The notes under the pieces are model-generated. The model ran no database searches, was not told where the DNA came from, and saw only the letters and a program-made list of their open reading frames with translations. From Granulosicoccus antarcticus IMCC3135 (GTDB lineage: Bacteria > Pseudomonadota > Gammaproteobacteria > Granulosicoccales > Granulosicoccaceae), in contig NZ_CP018632.1 of assembly GCF_002215215.1 (NCBI RefSeq), positions 3,034,501 to 3,098,500 on the forward strand: DNA of 64,000 nt. The letters are read 5' to 3'. Positions 8,026 to 16,960 of this stretch are shown here, piece after piece. Each line of letters opens with the position of its first letter. Position 1 is the stretch's first letter. The position numbers were made by a program, and so were the translations under genes.

Positions 8026-8916
8026 GTGGCGGTTTATGAGGAGGGATCTTTTTCTGCTGCTGCAGTGCGGGTGAACGCGACACAGTCCGGGCTTTCAATG
8101 CATGTGCGCGAATTGGAAAAACGCTACGATGTCGTGTTTTTTCATCGAAGCTCCACAGGCGTTGAGCCAACAGAGACTGGTCGACAATTCTATAAGGTCG
8201 CAATTTCTGTCTTGAATGCCTCTGCAGTTGCTGAAGACAAGTTGAGAGAGTTGTCAGGTGTTTTGTCGGACCACATTACGCTGGGATTGATGCCTGCCTT
8301 TGCTCGAGCAGTGCTTGGCCCAACGCTGCTTAGATTCGCGCGAGAACACAAGCATGTTCGTGTCTCTGTGCAGGAGGCATACTCAGGTCAGCTGTCGCAG
8401 GATGTGGCCGAGGGCAAGTTGGATTTTGCAGTCGTTCCTTTCTACAATTCAGAGCTGGATTTGAATTCGACGACCATGGGTGTCGATCAGGAATGTCTGG
8501 CGACTTCTGCGCAGACCAGCCTGGTCTTGGGCTCTGAGGTCGCACTGTCTGAATTACCGCCATTGCGCATGATTTTACCTACCAAAGGTAATGCTCGCCG
8601 TCCACGGATAGAACACTATCTATCCGTAAATGGCGTTGAAATCGAAGAGACCATGGAGCTGGACACCATGTTGGGGACGCTTGATCTTGTTGCCAACTCC
8701 GATTGGGTTTCGATTCTTCCTGCGGTATTGAGTCCGCCTGATAAAGACGGTCGAAAACGACTTTTCACCCCTTTGGCCAACCCGCCTTTAACTGTGGAAT
8801 ATATGCGCATCACACATAAGGCACGACCACTGAGTAGAGCTGCTCAAGCCTTTGCGGATGTGCTTCAAGAAGAGCTGAACAACGTTCTTGAAGCAGATCC
8901 TTTAAGTGCCCGCTGA
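8026..8916 (+). CDS. LysR-type transcriptional regulator
   Basis: DNA-binding activator/repressor with an N-terminal winged helix-turn-helix (SFSAAAVRVNATQSGLSMHV) and a C-terminal inducer-binding domain (DHITLGLMPAFARAVLG onward). The first canonical start is GTG at 8026, but clear LysR-type sequence (IKIQQLKFFVAVYEEGSF) continues upstream in the same open frame to about 7999. No ATG, GTG or TTG exists there; the codon expected to be the start is GTT at 7996. Either a rare start codon is used, the start has mutated, or the protein lacks its first helix. It faces dctM convergently and is divergent from the DUF849 gene, so it is the likely local regulator. Confidence 0.88.
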   Translation: MAVYEEGSFSAAAVRVNATQSGLSMHVRELEKRYDVVFFHRSSTGVEPTETGRQFYKVAISVLNASAVAEDKLRELSGVLSDHITLGLMPAFARAVLGPTLLRFAREHKHVRVSVQEAYSGQLSQDVAEGKLDFAVVPFYNSELDLNSTTMGVDQECLATSAQTSLVLGSEVALSELPPLRMILPTKGNARRPRIEHYLSVNGVEIEETMELDTMLGTLDLVANSDWVSILPAVLSPPDKDGRKRLFTPLANPPLTVEYMRITHKARPLSRAAQAFADVLQEELNNVLEADPLSAR

Positions 8917-8928
8917 ATCAAGGTGCAA

Positions 8929-10245
8929 TTACATCAAGTTCTGCGGTAGCCATGTGGTCAGAAATGGGAAGGCAAGAATCAGAATGGCCACTACCAGTAT
9001 CATGATCCAATAAGGAATTGATCCTTTGAAAATCATGCCCAACGTTACCGACTGATCGGGCACCGCAGCCTTTACTGTAAATATGAGCAATCCGAACGGC
9101 GGTGTCAAAAGCCCAGCCTCAATAACGAGGATGCCAAAGATTGCAAACGCGAGCTCATTGACTCCCAGCAAAGTAGCAATCGGTGCAAAGATAGGCACGG
9201 TCAACAAGATGATCGATGTTGAATCTATGAACATTCCCAACACCAGCCAGATAGCAAAAATCATTGCTATCAAAACCATGGGGTCTTCGCTGATGGCAAA
9301 CATGGTTTCATGGATGACACTAACGGCTCCGCCCATGGCCAGGAAACGAGAATACATCGATGCGGTGATGAGAAGGATCATGATGGGTGCGGTGGTTTTA
9401 CCCGCACTGTAGATTGCATCTATAATTTCCTTGCGACGCATACCCTTCAGCAGGCCTACGATGAACGCACCCATGGCACCAAAACCTGCTGCCTCGGTAG
9501 GTGTTAGAAATCCACCCCAGATACCACCGATAACGATTCCAATCAGACCTAATATGGCAGTACCACTTATCAACTCGCTTCTACGTTGCGAAGGGCTGAT
9601 GTTTTCTTCAGTGGGTATTGGGCAAGGTGGTGCTACCTGCGGATTCATTTTCGCGGTAATGATGCAGTACAGGATGAAAAATGTCGCTAGCAGCAATCCA
9701 GGCAACAGGCCTGCGATAAAGAGTGCTCCTATGGAAATTTCCGTCAAAACTGCCCAGATAATCATGAGAATACTGGGGGGGATAAGCATGCCTAGACATG
9801 CACTGCCCGCGATCACACCCAGGGCATAGCTTTTCTTGTAACCCAATGCGACCATCTCGGGGTATGCGATTCTTGAGAATGTGGCCGCGGATGCAATTGA
9901 TACGCCTGTAATGGCTGCGAAAATGGAGTTGCCTGAAACGGTGGCGACTGCAAGACAGCCAGGTATTTTTCGAAATGCCCGGTTGCTGATTGTGTAAATG
10001 TCTTTGGCGGCACCTGAGTGACTGACAAAGCCTCCCATTAGAACAAACAGTGGAATGACGATGAATATGTCTTTACGAAGTGCTTCATAGGCTGTTCCGC
10101 TAAGTACTGAAAATGCAATATCAGGACTTCCCAGTAGAAAGTAGACGCCTAATGCGCTTGCGGCACCCAACGCCACTGCTATATGCACACCGAGTAAAAC
10201 GAGAATGAGCAGCAATGTCAGGATGCTGAAAATAAGTGTTGCCAT
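8929..10245 (-). CDS. dctM: TRAP transporter large permease (DctM family)
   Basis: Large membrane subunit of a TRAP transporter, providing the sodium- or proton-coupled translocation path. It is 438 residues with about a dozen hydrophobic segments. Family hallmarks include GSPDIAFSVLSGTAYEALRK near the N-terminus, SGNSIFAAITGVSIASAATF and a C-terminal TPPFGLLIFTVKA. GGAAG-like sequence (GGAAG) lies about 9 bases before the ATG. It follows dctQ by 39 bases and should be co-transcribed with it and the luciferase-like gene upstream. Confidence 0.93.
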   Translation of the reverse strand: MATLIFSILTLLLILVLLGVHIAVALGAASALGVYFLLGSPDIAFSVLSGTAYEALRKDIFIVIPLFVLMGGFVSHSGAAKDIYTISNRAFRKIPGCLAVATVSGNSIFAAITGVSIASAATFSRIAYPEMVALGYKKSYALGVIAGSACLGMLIPPSILMIIWAVLTEISIGALFIAGLLPGLLLATFFILYCIITAKMNPQVAPPCPIPTEENISPSQRRSELISGTAILGLIGIVIGGIWGGFLTPTEAAGFGAMGAFIVGLLKGMRRKEIIDAIYSAGKTTAPIMILLITASMYSRFLAMGGAVSVIHETMFAISEDPMVLIAMIFAIWLVLGMFIDSTSIILLTVPIFAPIATLLGVNELAFAIFGILVIEAGLLTPPFGLLIFTVKAAVPDQSVTLGMIFKGSIPYWIMILVVAILILAFPFLTTWLPQNLM

Positions 10246-10284
10246 GGTTTGGCTTCCAATATGGTTGTTTTATAGTTGTTATAA

Positions 10285-10794
10285 TTAGTAGTTTATGAGT
10301 GCCTCATTTTCGGGTAGGGCACCACGCCAATCTGCAACCATCAGCGTCAAGTAGGCAAATGCAGCAAATGCCCCGGTTATCACGATCAAAAACCTTATTG
10401 GCCAGGTGTAGATACGAAACGAGCCTTCTCCTTCATATTCACTTATTCTGTAGGCATCAATTGCTTCTGGAAAAGAGGCGTAAGCAATTGCCGCAAATAA
10501 TGCAAACCCAGTGATATATGCAATTGTACGTAGTAGCTTCTTTACAAAGGGAGGCATTAGGTCGCTGATCAGGGTCGTACGCAACATTGACCCCGAATAG
10601 ATGGCCAACGGGACCTGCAGGAAAGTAACCGCGATAACCGAGTTTTGAAGTATTTCCTTTGTCCCCGGAAGAGGTTGCAAAAACACGATACGCCCAAAGA
10701 CATCTACTAAAATGACCGCCGCAAGGATGAACACCCAAACCGACGAAAGGATGTGCATGGACTTCGCAACATTAAGAATTTGAGCCGTTTTCAC
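10285..10794 (-). CDS. dctQ: TRAP transporter small permease (DctQ family)
   Basis: Small four-helix membrane subunit that pairs with DctM. Hydrophobic segments begin at SSVWVFILAAVILVDVFGR, followed by the typical PLPGTKEILQNSVIAVTFLQVPLAI region. I place the start at GTG 10794 because AGGAG lies about 10 bases upstream and this start falls just after the stop of the monooxygenase gene. Longer in-frame starts would overlap that gene by 28 bases. Length is then 169 residues, normal for DctQ. Confidence 0.9.
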   Translation of the reverse strand: MKTAQILNVAKSMHILSSVWVFILAAVILVDVFGRIVFLQPLPGTKEILQNSVIAVTFLQVPLAIYSGSMLRTTLISDLMPPFVKKLLRTIAYITGFALFAAIAYASFPEAIDAYRISEYEGEGSFRIYTWPIRFLIVITGAFAAFAYLTLMVADWRGALPENEALINY

Positions 10795-10805
10795 GATTAG
10801 TGCTC

Positions 10806-11927
10806 CTATTTGTTTTTGGTTTCTGGCTTCCAATCCTCTTCATGCTTTGTTGCTTCTTGCAGGATTGGTAGAACCTTTTCACCCATCAAGATCATGGATT
10901 TTCGACCAAGATTAATGTCCGTCCAGTCATGACCGGCATAAACGAGATGTTTGAATGGTCCAATTTCTTCGCGAACGGCCAGAAGCTGATCAGCAACAGA
11001 TTCCACATCACCATGAATGACCAATTGATCGAGGACATAGTCCAGCGTCACATCGTCATCAGGCATGTTTTGATCATGTTTGAACAGATTCAAGCGTCCG
11101 CCTTTTCTCATCTTGGTCAGCAACTGGGAATAGTAGTACACATAAGGACTACCAGGGTCGCGAGCGTATGCACGGGCGGTTTTAGCATCATCGGCAACAC
11201 AGATATTTTTAGCAACACGCCAGTCTGCGAAAGAGGGGGTGAACCCACCTGTCAGACAACCTTCCACATAATTTGGCCAATGAGTCGCTGCCCATTTAGG
11301 TAACAGAAAGTTTCCGGAAATTGGTTGCCAACCGCGCGCGGCCATTGCTGTGACGCCCTTGGAGAATGGTGCAACAGCAGTACCGATGATAGGAGGGTGG
11401 GGAGCCTGGAATGGCTTCATGATATCCCCTTGCCCGATGTCGCGCACCATTGTGCGCTCCGTGGAAATATCCCAGAATTCGCCCTTCAGGTTGTAGGGCG
11501 CATTGCCAGCCCATATTTCGAGCACCATGTTGATGCATTCCAGAAACATGTCATTGCGGTTCTTGTCTATTGAACCGAACACCTCGGCATCGGACATCAG
11601 ACCACCAGGCGAAATACCGAAATTCAGTCTGCCTTCGAGCATATGATCCAGCATGGCTACTTCTGCAGCGACGCGTGCCGGGTGAGAATTTGGCATATTC
11701 ACTGTGCCAGTACCCAGACGTATCTGCTTTGTCTCATAAGCCAGGCTTGCAAGAAAGGCAACCGTTGACGTGACGATTTCAGCCTGATCGGTTGTGTGTT
11801 CGCCGCAATAGGCCTCAGCATAGCCAAGCGAATCGGCGAGCAAAAAGGCTTCACGATCTTCTTTGAGGCTTTGGGCTATATTTTTGCCGACGGGGTGGAT
11901 TGGCATTGTGAAAAACGAAAGTTTCAT
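10806..11927 (-). CDS. Luciferase-like flavin-dependent monooxygenase (LLM class)
   Basis: FMN-dependent oxygenase of the bacterial luciferase-like superfamily, which uses reduced flavin and oxygen to hydroxylate or cleave a small organic substrate. The TIM-barrel start MKLSFFTMPIHPVG, YAEAYCGEHTTDQ, IRLGTGTVNMPNSHPARVA and GRLNFGISPGG match the family. AGGAGA lies 7 bases before the ATG. It heads the minus-strand operon with dctQM, so it probably works on the imported compound. It needs a flavin reductase, and one is encoded divergently about 600 bases away. Confidence 0.9.
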   Translation of the reverse strand: MKLSFFTMPIHPVGKNIAQSLKEDREAFLLADSLGYAEAYCGEHTTDQAEIVTSTVAFLASLAYETKQIRLGTGTVNMPNSHPARVAAEVAMLDHMLEGRLNFGISPGGLMSDAEVFGSIDKNRNDMFLECINMVLEIWAGNAPYNLKGEFWDISTERTMVRDIGQGDIMKPFQAPHPPIIGTAVAPFSKGVTAMAARGWQPISGNFLLPKWAATHWPNYVEGCLTGGFTPSFADWRVAKNICVADDAKTARAYARDPGSPYVYYYSQLLTKMRKGGRLNLFKHDQNMPDDDVTLDYVLDQLVIHGDVESVADQLLAVREEIGPFKHLVYAGHDWTDINLGRKSMILMGEKVLPILQEATKHEEDWKPETKNK

Positions 11928-12533
11928 ATATGTCTCCTAGCGAGTGAGGTCAGTATCCTGAAACACGAGCATTGGAAGTACCGATAATTTCTTGTGTCTG
12001 CCATCAAGAAAATATATGGCACGAAGGCAATGAGGACGGAAAACGTGATCATTGACGACTAAAGGAAGCGCTCTTGTCTGCGATCTCTGAACTTGAAATC
12101 GGAAATATTCAGATTCAATCGTGCACGATCGAGGTTGGGTTGCCTCGGGCATGGACCGGTACTCATCTATATAGGAGAGTGCTGGCAAGGTGGTCTTTGT
12201 ACGCTTGTTGATCCCGGGCTTTGCACGGCTATATCGGTGTGCTCGCAGCATGATGGGTTTGACATCAAGAAAATAGATACCTTGCATCAGAAAACATCAG
12301 TTTTTCAGCTAGTGATAATGCTGCACACTGCTTGAAAATAAAGGGTAAACCCCTTGAAGCTTTCGTTCTTTACGGTCCTGGTCGTTGTCTGGGCCATCAG
12401 CTCAGACACCCTATCTGTAGCGCTCCAGGGAGTCGCCAGTGCCAATTGAACGCGAGTGGGTGATGCAGAGATTGACTATTACTCAGGGACGTACTTACTA
12501 AACAAATCGCAAAATCCGACCTGGAGATCAAGT
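11928..12533. promoter_or_regulatory. Divergent intergenic region, monooxygenase and flavin reductase
   Basis: About 600 bases without a supported gene separate two head-to-head transcription units. A 13-base motif, CATCAAGAAAATA, occurs twice in the same orientation, near 12003 and 12263, and could be an operator pair. Overlapping frames on both strands lack family resemblance. The 5' boundary of the reductase mRNA must lie here. Confidence 0.45.
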
Positions 12534-13475
12534 GTGACTACCACAAAAATACATGACGAAATAGACCCGAAAGCCTTTCGTCGGGCGCTTGGCAACTTTG
12601 CAACTGGCGTGACGATTATCACAACTCGCGCTGCTGATGGCTCTAACGTGGGCGTCACAGCCAGCAGTTTCAACTCACTGTCGATGGACCCTCCACTGAT
12701 TTTGTGGAGCTCCATCAAGGAGACTCCCAGCTGCAAGGTATTCGAGTCTGCTAGTCATTTTGCAGTCAATATCCTTGCTTCAGACCAAATGGAGATGTCG
12801 AACCATTTTGCCCGCCAGCAGGAAGACAAATTTGAAGGGGTTCAATGGGAAGAGGGTCTAGGTGGCGCTCCGATATTTCCTGATTGTGCCGGGCGATTCC
12901 AGTGTGAATCCTATGACAAGCTTGATGGCGGTGACCATTGGATATTTGTTGGCAAGGTTGTGAAATTCGATGATTTTGGCCGATCACCGCTATGCTTTCA
13001 TCAAGGCTCTTATTCCATGGTTTTCAGCCATCCCGAGACCTACCCGAATGCCGGGCAAAACGAATCAGACAATGCTGATCAAGGTCGATTGGGCAATCAC
13101 GCATTCTTCTTGATGTTGCGAGCGGTGCGGGCTTATCAGGAGCGTTATCGCCCCAAGCTGGTGACTCTTGGTCTGAATCTGATTGAGTCGCGAGTCTTGT
13201 TGGTATTAAACGATTTTCCAGGACTGGGCGCAGAGGGACTCGTTGTTCACCTGCACACGCCGATGACTGAGGCACGCGAAGCATTACTCAGTTTGTGTGA
13301 TCGCGGCTTGGTGGCGGTCAAAGGAGAAGGATACGTTTTGACCAGTTCGGGACAGTCAAAAACCGACGAATGCTGGAATCTGGCAGAAGCGCACGCGAAG
13401 GAGACGTTCGAACGTTTCAGCAGTGCCGAAGTTGACACTTTCACTGACATCCTGCGGCAGTTGATTAGTCAATAA
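12534..13475 (+). CDS. Flavin reductase fused to a MarR-type winged-helix domain
   Basis: The N-terminal half (about residues 10-165) is a flavin reductase of the HpaC/RutF group, which uses NAD(P)H to supply reduced FMN or FAD. Motifs include FRRALGNFATGVTIITT, VGVTASSFNSLSMDPPL and FAVNILASDQ. The C-terminal half (about 185-313) resembles a MarR-type winged helix: RPKLVTLGLNLIESRVLLVL, HTPMTEAREALLSLCDRGLV and GEGYVLTSSG. GTG 12534 is preferred because GGAGA lies 7 bases upstream; an earlier GTG at 12456 lacks support. The likely partner is the divergent luciferase-like monooxygenase. The fusion suggests an enzyme that also senses and regulates, but DNA binding is inferred. Confidence 0.85.
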   Translation: MTTTKIHDEIDPKAFRRALGNFATGVTIITTRAADGSNVGVTASSFNSLSMDPPLILWSSIKETPSCKVFESASHFAVNILASDQMEMSNHFARQQEDKFEGVQWEEGLGGAPIFPDCAGRFQCESYDKLDGGDHWIFVGKVVKFDDFGRSPLCFHQGSYSMVFSHPETYPNAGQNESDNADQGRLGNHAFFLMLRAVRAYQERYRPKLVTLGLNLIESRVLLVLNDFPGLGAEGLVVHLHTPMTEAREALLSLCDRGLVAVKGEGYVLTSSGQSKTDECWNLAEAHAKETFERFSSAEVDTFTDILRQLISQ

Positions 13476-13509
13476 AGAATCGAGTCATGAAGCTTTCTGA
13501 TGCCGATGA

Positions 13510-14997
13510 CTAAGAAAATTTTCCCTTCAGATACGCCAGGTAGGGGGAAGCATCATTGGCCTTGAGGCCTGATGCTTCCAGTATCTGGGCGCGAGTCTTG
13601 CGGCGGCCCCATTGCCAGACCTTCTCCGTCAGTGCCTCATTCAACGGTGCAGTATCAGCACTATTCAAGGCGTGCCGAATCTGCGGGGATTGTTCATCGA
13701 GATGCGCCATCAGCTGGGCGGCGGTGGCATTGCCGATCGTGTAGGTAGGGAACGAGCCCAGATAGCCCGAGGACCAGTGCACATCCTGTAGGCAGCCATT
13801 GGCATCATCATCAATAGCAACTCCCAGATCGTTGTGCATGGCTTCGCGCCAGACATCGGGTATGTCGGCCACCGAGAGTGAGCCATCCATCAATCCCATT
13901 TCGATCTTGACGCGCAGCATGATATGCAGATCGTAACTCAGTTCATCGGCCTCCACCCGTATGGCTCCGGGCTCGACTCGATTCACTGCTGCCAGAAATT
14001 CATCCACGCTGACATCACGAAGTTGGTCGGGGAAAGTATCTCGCAGGCGGACATAATGTTTTTCCCAGAACGGTGCGCTTCGACCAACATGGTTTTCGTA
14101 AAGGCGTGACTGGCTTTCGTGCATGCCGAAACTCGTACCACCGACGGCATACAGACCGATCATGTCAGTTGCAAAGGCGCTGCGCGTCAACTCGGGGGCG
14201 ATGCCTTGCTCGTAGAGCGCATGACCCACTTCATGGATGCTGCCAAAGATGGACATGGGCAGATACTGTTCGGGCCAGCGTGAGGTAATGCGGACATCAT
14301 TTCGGGTAAAGCTGACTTCAAACGGATGTACCGTGGTGTCAAGTCGACCTCGTTCAAAATCGAACCCCAGGGATTGCGCCGTGCCGGTGGCGAATGCCTG
14401 TTGTCCTGCCTGTGGGTAATGGCGATAGAGGAAATCGGTACGTGGAACAGGGCGGCCGCGTGCCGTATCGAGGATAGGGAGAATGCCTGAGCGTAGCTCA
14501 TCGAAAAAGCAACTCAGACTCGCAGCGGTTTCGCCAGGTTCATATATCCGGACCATCGGGTCATAGGGGTGTTTTTCATAGCCCAGTGCGTCGGCCGATT
14601 GTCGTGCAAGATCCACGACTTTCTCAAGGTGCGGCTGGAACAATGAGAAGTCGGAGCTGGCCCGCGCCTTCGCCCAGGCAGCACCGGCCACAGTTGCACT
14701 TTCAGATTGTGCTTTCAGCAGCTCGGCTGGCAATCGGCGATGATAATCGATGGCCTCTTGGGCTACCGATGCGGATGGATCATCTCCTGCCTCATCAACT
14801 GCGGCTTGCATGGCAGGATCGATAATCATGCTGCGAGCCAGACCCATCAGCGTGGCGATCTGCTGTCCGCGAGTTGTCGCACCACCAGCAGGCATCTGGG
14901 TACGTGCATCCCAGTTCAGGGTATTGACCGCGCACAGTACGTCGTTCAATCGTGCCAGCTGATCGGTCAGCTTGTTCGTTGTCAGATTTCTGCTCAT
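13510..14997 (-). CDS. Carboxypeptidase M32 (thermostable carboxypeptidase 1 family)
   Basis: Cytoplasmic zinc metallocarboxypeptidase that trims residues from peptide C-termini. The metal motif is SIHEVGHALYEQG with His255, Glu256 and His259, and the family HPF tripeptide is at 224-226. Length of 495 residues is typical. Its ATG overlaps the stop of the upstream ABC ATPase gene as ATGA, so it is translationally coupled as the last gene of the peptide-importer operon. Imported peptides are its probable substrates. Confidence 0.93.
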   Translation of the reverse strand: MSRNLTTNKLTDQLARLNDVLCAVNTLNWDARTQMPAGGATTRGQQIATLMGLARSMIIDPAMQAAVDEAGDDPSASVAQEAIDYHRRLPAELLKAQSESATVAGAAWAKARASSDFSLFQPHLEKVVDLARQSADALGYEKHPYDPMVRIYEPGETAASLSCFFDELRSGILPILDTARGRPVPRTDFLYRHYPQAGQQAFATGTAQSLGFDFERGRLDTTVHPFEVSFTRNDVRITSRWPEQYLPMSIFGSIHEVGHALYEQGIAPELTRSAFATDMIGLYAVGGTSFGMHESQSRLYENHVGRSAPFWEKHYVRLRDTFPDQLRDVSVDEFLAAVNRVEPGAIRVEADELSYDLHIMLRVKIEMGLMDGSLSVADIPDVWREAMHNDLGVAIDDDANGCLQDVHWSSGYLGSFPTYTIGNATAAQLMAHLDEQSPQIRHALNSADTAPLNEALTEKVWQWGRRKTRAQILEASGLKANDASPYLAYLKGKFS

Positions 14998-15998
14998 TCG
15001 ACACCGCCATCGTTCAGGTGACAGGCAACGGTGCGCAAATTGCCGGCTTCTGCCAGGCGTGGCACTTCACTGCGGCATCGCGCGCCTGCCAGAGGGCAGC
15101 GAGGGTGAAAGGCACAGCCCGAAGGTGGATTGATAGGCGACGGTATTTCACCTTTGATGGCTTCGAACACACGTTTACCGGTACCTACGGTGGGTACCGA
15201 TGCAAACAAGGCCGAGGTATAAGGGTGCAAGGGGTTTTCATACAGCTCTTTTGCCGGAGCCAGTTCGACCAGGCGTCCCAGATACATGATGGCAACCCTG
15301 TCGCAGACATGGCGAACCACGGACAGATCATGGCTGATGAACAGGGCAGTCAGCCCCAGATCGCGTTGCAGATCCATGAACAGGTTCAGTACCTGTGCCT
15401 GTATCGATACATCCAGTGAGGCCACAGCTTCATCCAGAACCAGCAGTTCAGGTTCCATGGCCAGAGCGCGGGCGATAGCGATGCGTTGACGCTGGCCGCC
15501 GGAGAACTGATGCGGCAATCGATCTGCATAGGCGCCTTCAAGGCCGACTTGTTCGAGCAGGCTGCGTACGCGTTCAGGTACCTCCTTCGCCGGTATGATC
15601 TTGTGATAGCGCGGTCCCTCTGCGATGGTTTCACCGACTTTCATACGTGGATTGAGGCTGGCAAACGGGTCCTGGTGGATCATCTGCACCTGTGTTGTCA
15701 GCTTTTCCACGGTGCCTTGCTGGTCTCGTATGACGGGCTTGCCATCGAGCAATACGCTACCATCGCTTGGAGCATAAATGCCGGAAACAACCCGGCCTAA
15801 TGTGGATTTACCGCAGCCAGACTCACCGACAACACCCAGCACTTCACCTCGTGCCACATCCAGCGTGACATCGGTCAGGGCGTGGACGACAACGGGTTCT
15901 CCGCCCCCGGTCAGTCGCCCGGCGAGGCGCTCTGCCAATCCGGGTTTACGGGTGAAGCGTTTTGAGACCTGATCGATTTTCAGTAGTGGCTCGCTCAT
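14994..15998 (-). CDS. Oligopeptide/dipeptide ABC transporter ATPase, DppF/OppF type
   Basis: One of two ATPases that power the peptide importer. The Walker A motif GESGCGKST is near residues 58-66. The signature FSGGQRQRIAIARALA and Walker B LLVLDEAVASLD follow, and a C-terminal oligopeptide-binding tail contains HPRCPLAGARC. ATG 15998 overlaps the previous stop as ATGA with GGAGG about 6 bases upstream, so the longer start at 16022 is rejected. The second of the ATPase pair, coupled to the DppD-like gene before it and the carboxypeptidase after it. Confidence 0.93.
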   Translation of the reverse strand: MSEPLLKIDQVSKRFTRKPGLAERLAGRLTGGGEPVVVHALTDVTLDVARGEVLGVVGESGCGKSTLGRVVSGIYAPSDGSVLLDGKPVIRDQQGTVEKLTTQVQMIHQDPFASLNPRMKVGETIAEGPRYHKIIPAKEVPERVRSLLEQVGLEGAYADRLPHQFSGGQRQRIAIARALAMEPELLVLDEAVASLDVSIQAQVLNLFMDLQRDLGLTALFISHDLSVVRHVCDRVAIMYLGRLVELAPAKELYENPLHPYTSALFASVPTVGTGKRVFEAIKGEIPSPINPPSGCAFHPRCPLAGARCRSEVPRLAEAGNLRTVACHLNDGGVE

Positions 15999-16960
15999 GA
16001 GCCCTCCAGAGGGTGGTGACATAGAACGATCTGAGCGTTTCGGTTATCAATGGGTGGTTCGCTGCTGCATAGTTCGGTGGCACGGTTGCATCGTGTACGG
16101 AAAGGGCAGCCAGAAGGCAGTCGTGACAGCTGTGGCGTGGAGCCCGGTATTTGTGGCAGATGGCCTCCGGGTTCATGGCGGGCCGGGATAGAGTCCAGCA
16201 ACCCCTGGGTATAGGGGTGGCGCGGATTCCCGATGACCTGCTCGGCCGTACCACGTTCGACAATGCGACCTGCGTACATGACGCAGATATCATCAGCCAG
16301 GCTGGATACAACAGCCAGATCATGGGTTACCCAGACGATGGCGGTACCCAGTTCATCGGCGAGTCTGCGAACCTCAGCCAGTATCTGCCCCTGAATGGAG
16401 ACATCCAGTGCTGTTGTGGGTTCATCGGCAATGATGACACTGGGCCGGTGCAGTAGTGCCATGGCAATCGCCACGCGCTGACGCATGCCGCCAGAGAGTT
16501 GATGGGGGTAGGCTTTCAGACGTTCTGCGGGTGAGGGGATGCCGACGATTTCCAGAGCCTTGCGAGACTCTTCCAAGGCCTCACGTTTTGGCATCTTGCG
16601 ATGAACACGTACTGCCATGGCCATCTGATCGCCAATACGCAAAACCGGATTCAAGGTCATCATGGGATCCTGGAATACCATGGCCAGCCGGCTTCCCCGC
16701 ATCCGGCGCATGTCGTCGGGTAACAAACTGCGCAAGTCGATGCCGTCCACGATGACGGATCCTGCGACCACCTTGCCCGGTTCGTCGACCAGGTCGAGGA
16801 TGGAGAATCCGGTGACGCTCTTACCCGATCCACTTTCACCAACAAGCCCGAGAATTCGCCCCGGCTCAACCGAGAAGCTGACATCGTTGACCGCCGTAAC
16901 GCTTCCTGCGCGCGTGTCGAAACGAGTGGTCAGGCCGTTGACTTCCAGCGCGGCATTCAT
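15995..16960 (-). CDS. Oligopeptide/dipeptide ABC transporter ATPase, DppD/OppD type
   Basis: First ATPase of the importer. It has Walker A GESGSGKSVTG near residue 41, the Q-loop in MVFQDPMMTLNPV, the signature LSGGMRQRVAIAMAL, Walker B IIADEPTTALD and the Cys-containing C-terminal tail (FRTRCNRATELC) seen in Opp/Dpp ATPases. Its start overlaps the permease stop by 4 bases. Length of 321 residues is standard. Confidence 0.93.
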   Translation of the reverse strand: MNAALEVNGLTTRFDTRAGSVTAVNDVSFSVEPGRILGLVGESGSGKSVTGFSILDLVDEPGKVVAGSVIVDGIDLRSLLPDDMRRMRGSRLAMVFQDPMMTLNPVLRIGDQMAMAVRVHRKMPKREALEESRKALEIVGIPSPAERLKAYPHQLSGGMRQRVAIAMALLHRPSVIIADEPTTALDVSIQGQILAEVRRLADELGTAIVWVTHDLAVVSSLADDICVMYAGRIVERGTAEQVIGNPRHPYTQGLLDSIPARHEPGGHLPQIPGSTPQLSRLPSGCPFRTRCNRATELCSSEPPIDNRNAQIVLCHHPLEGS

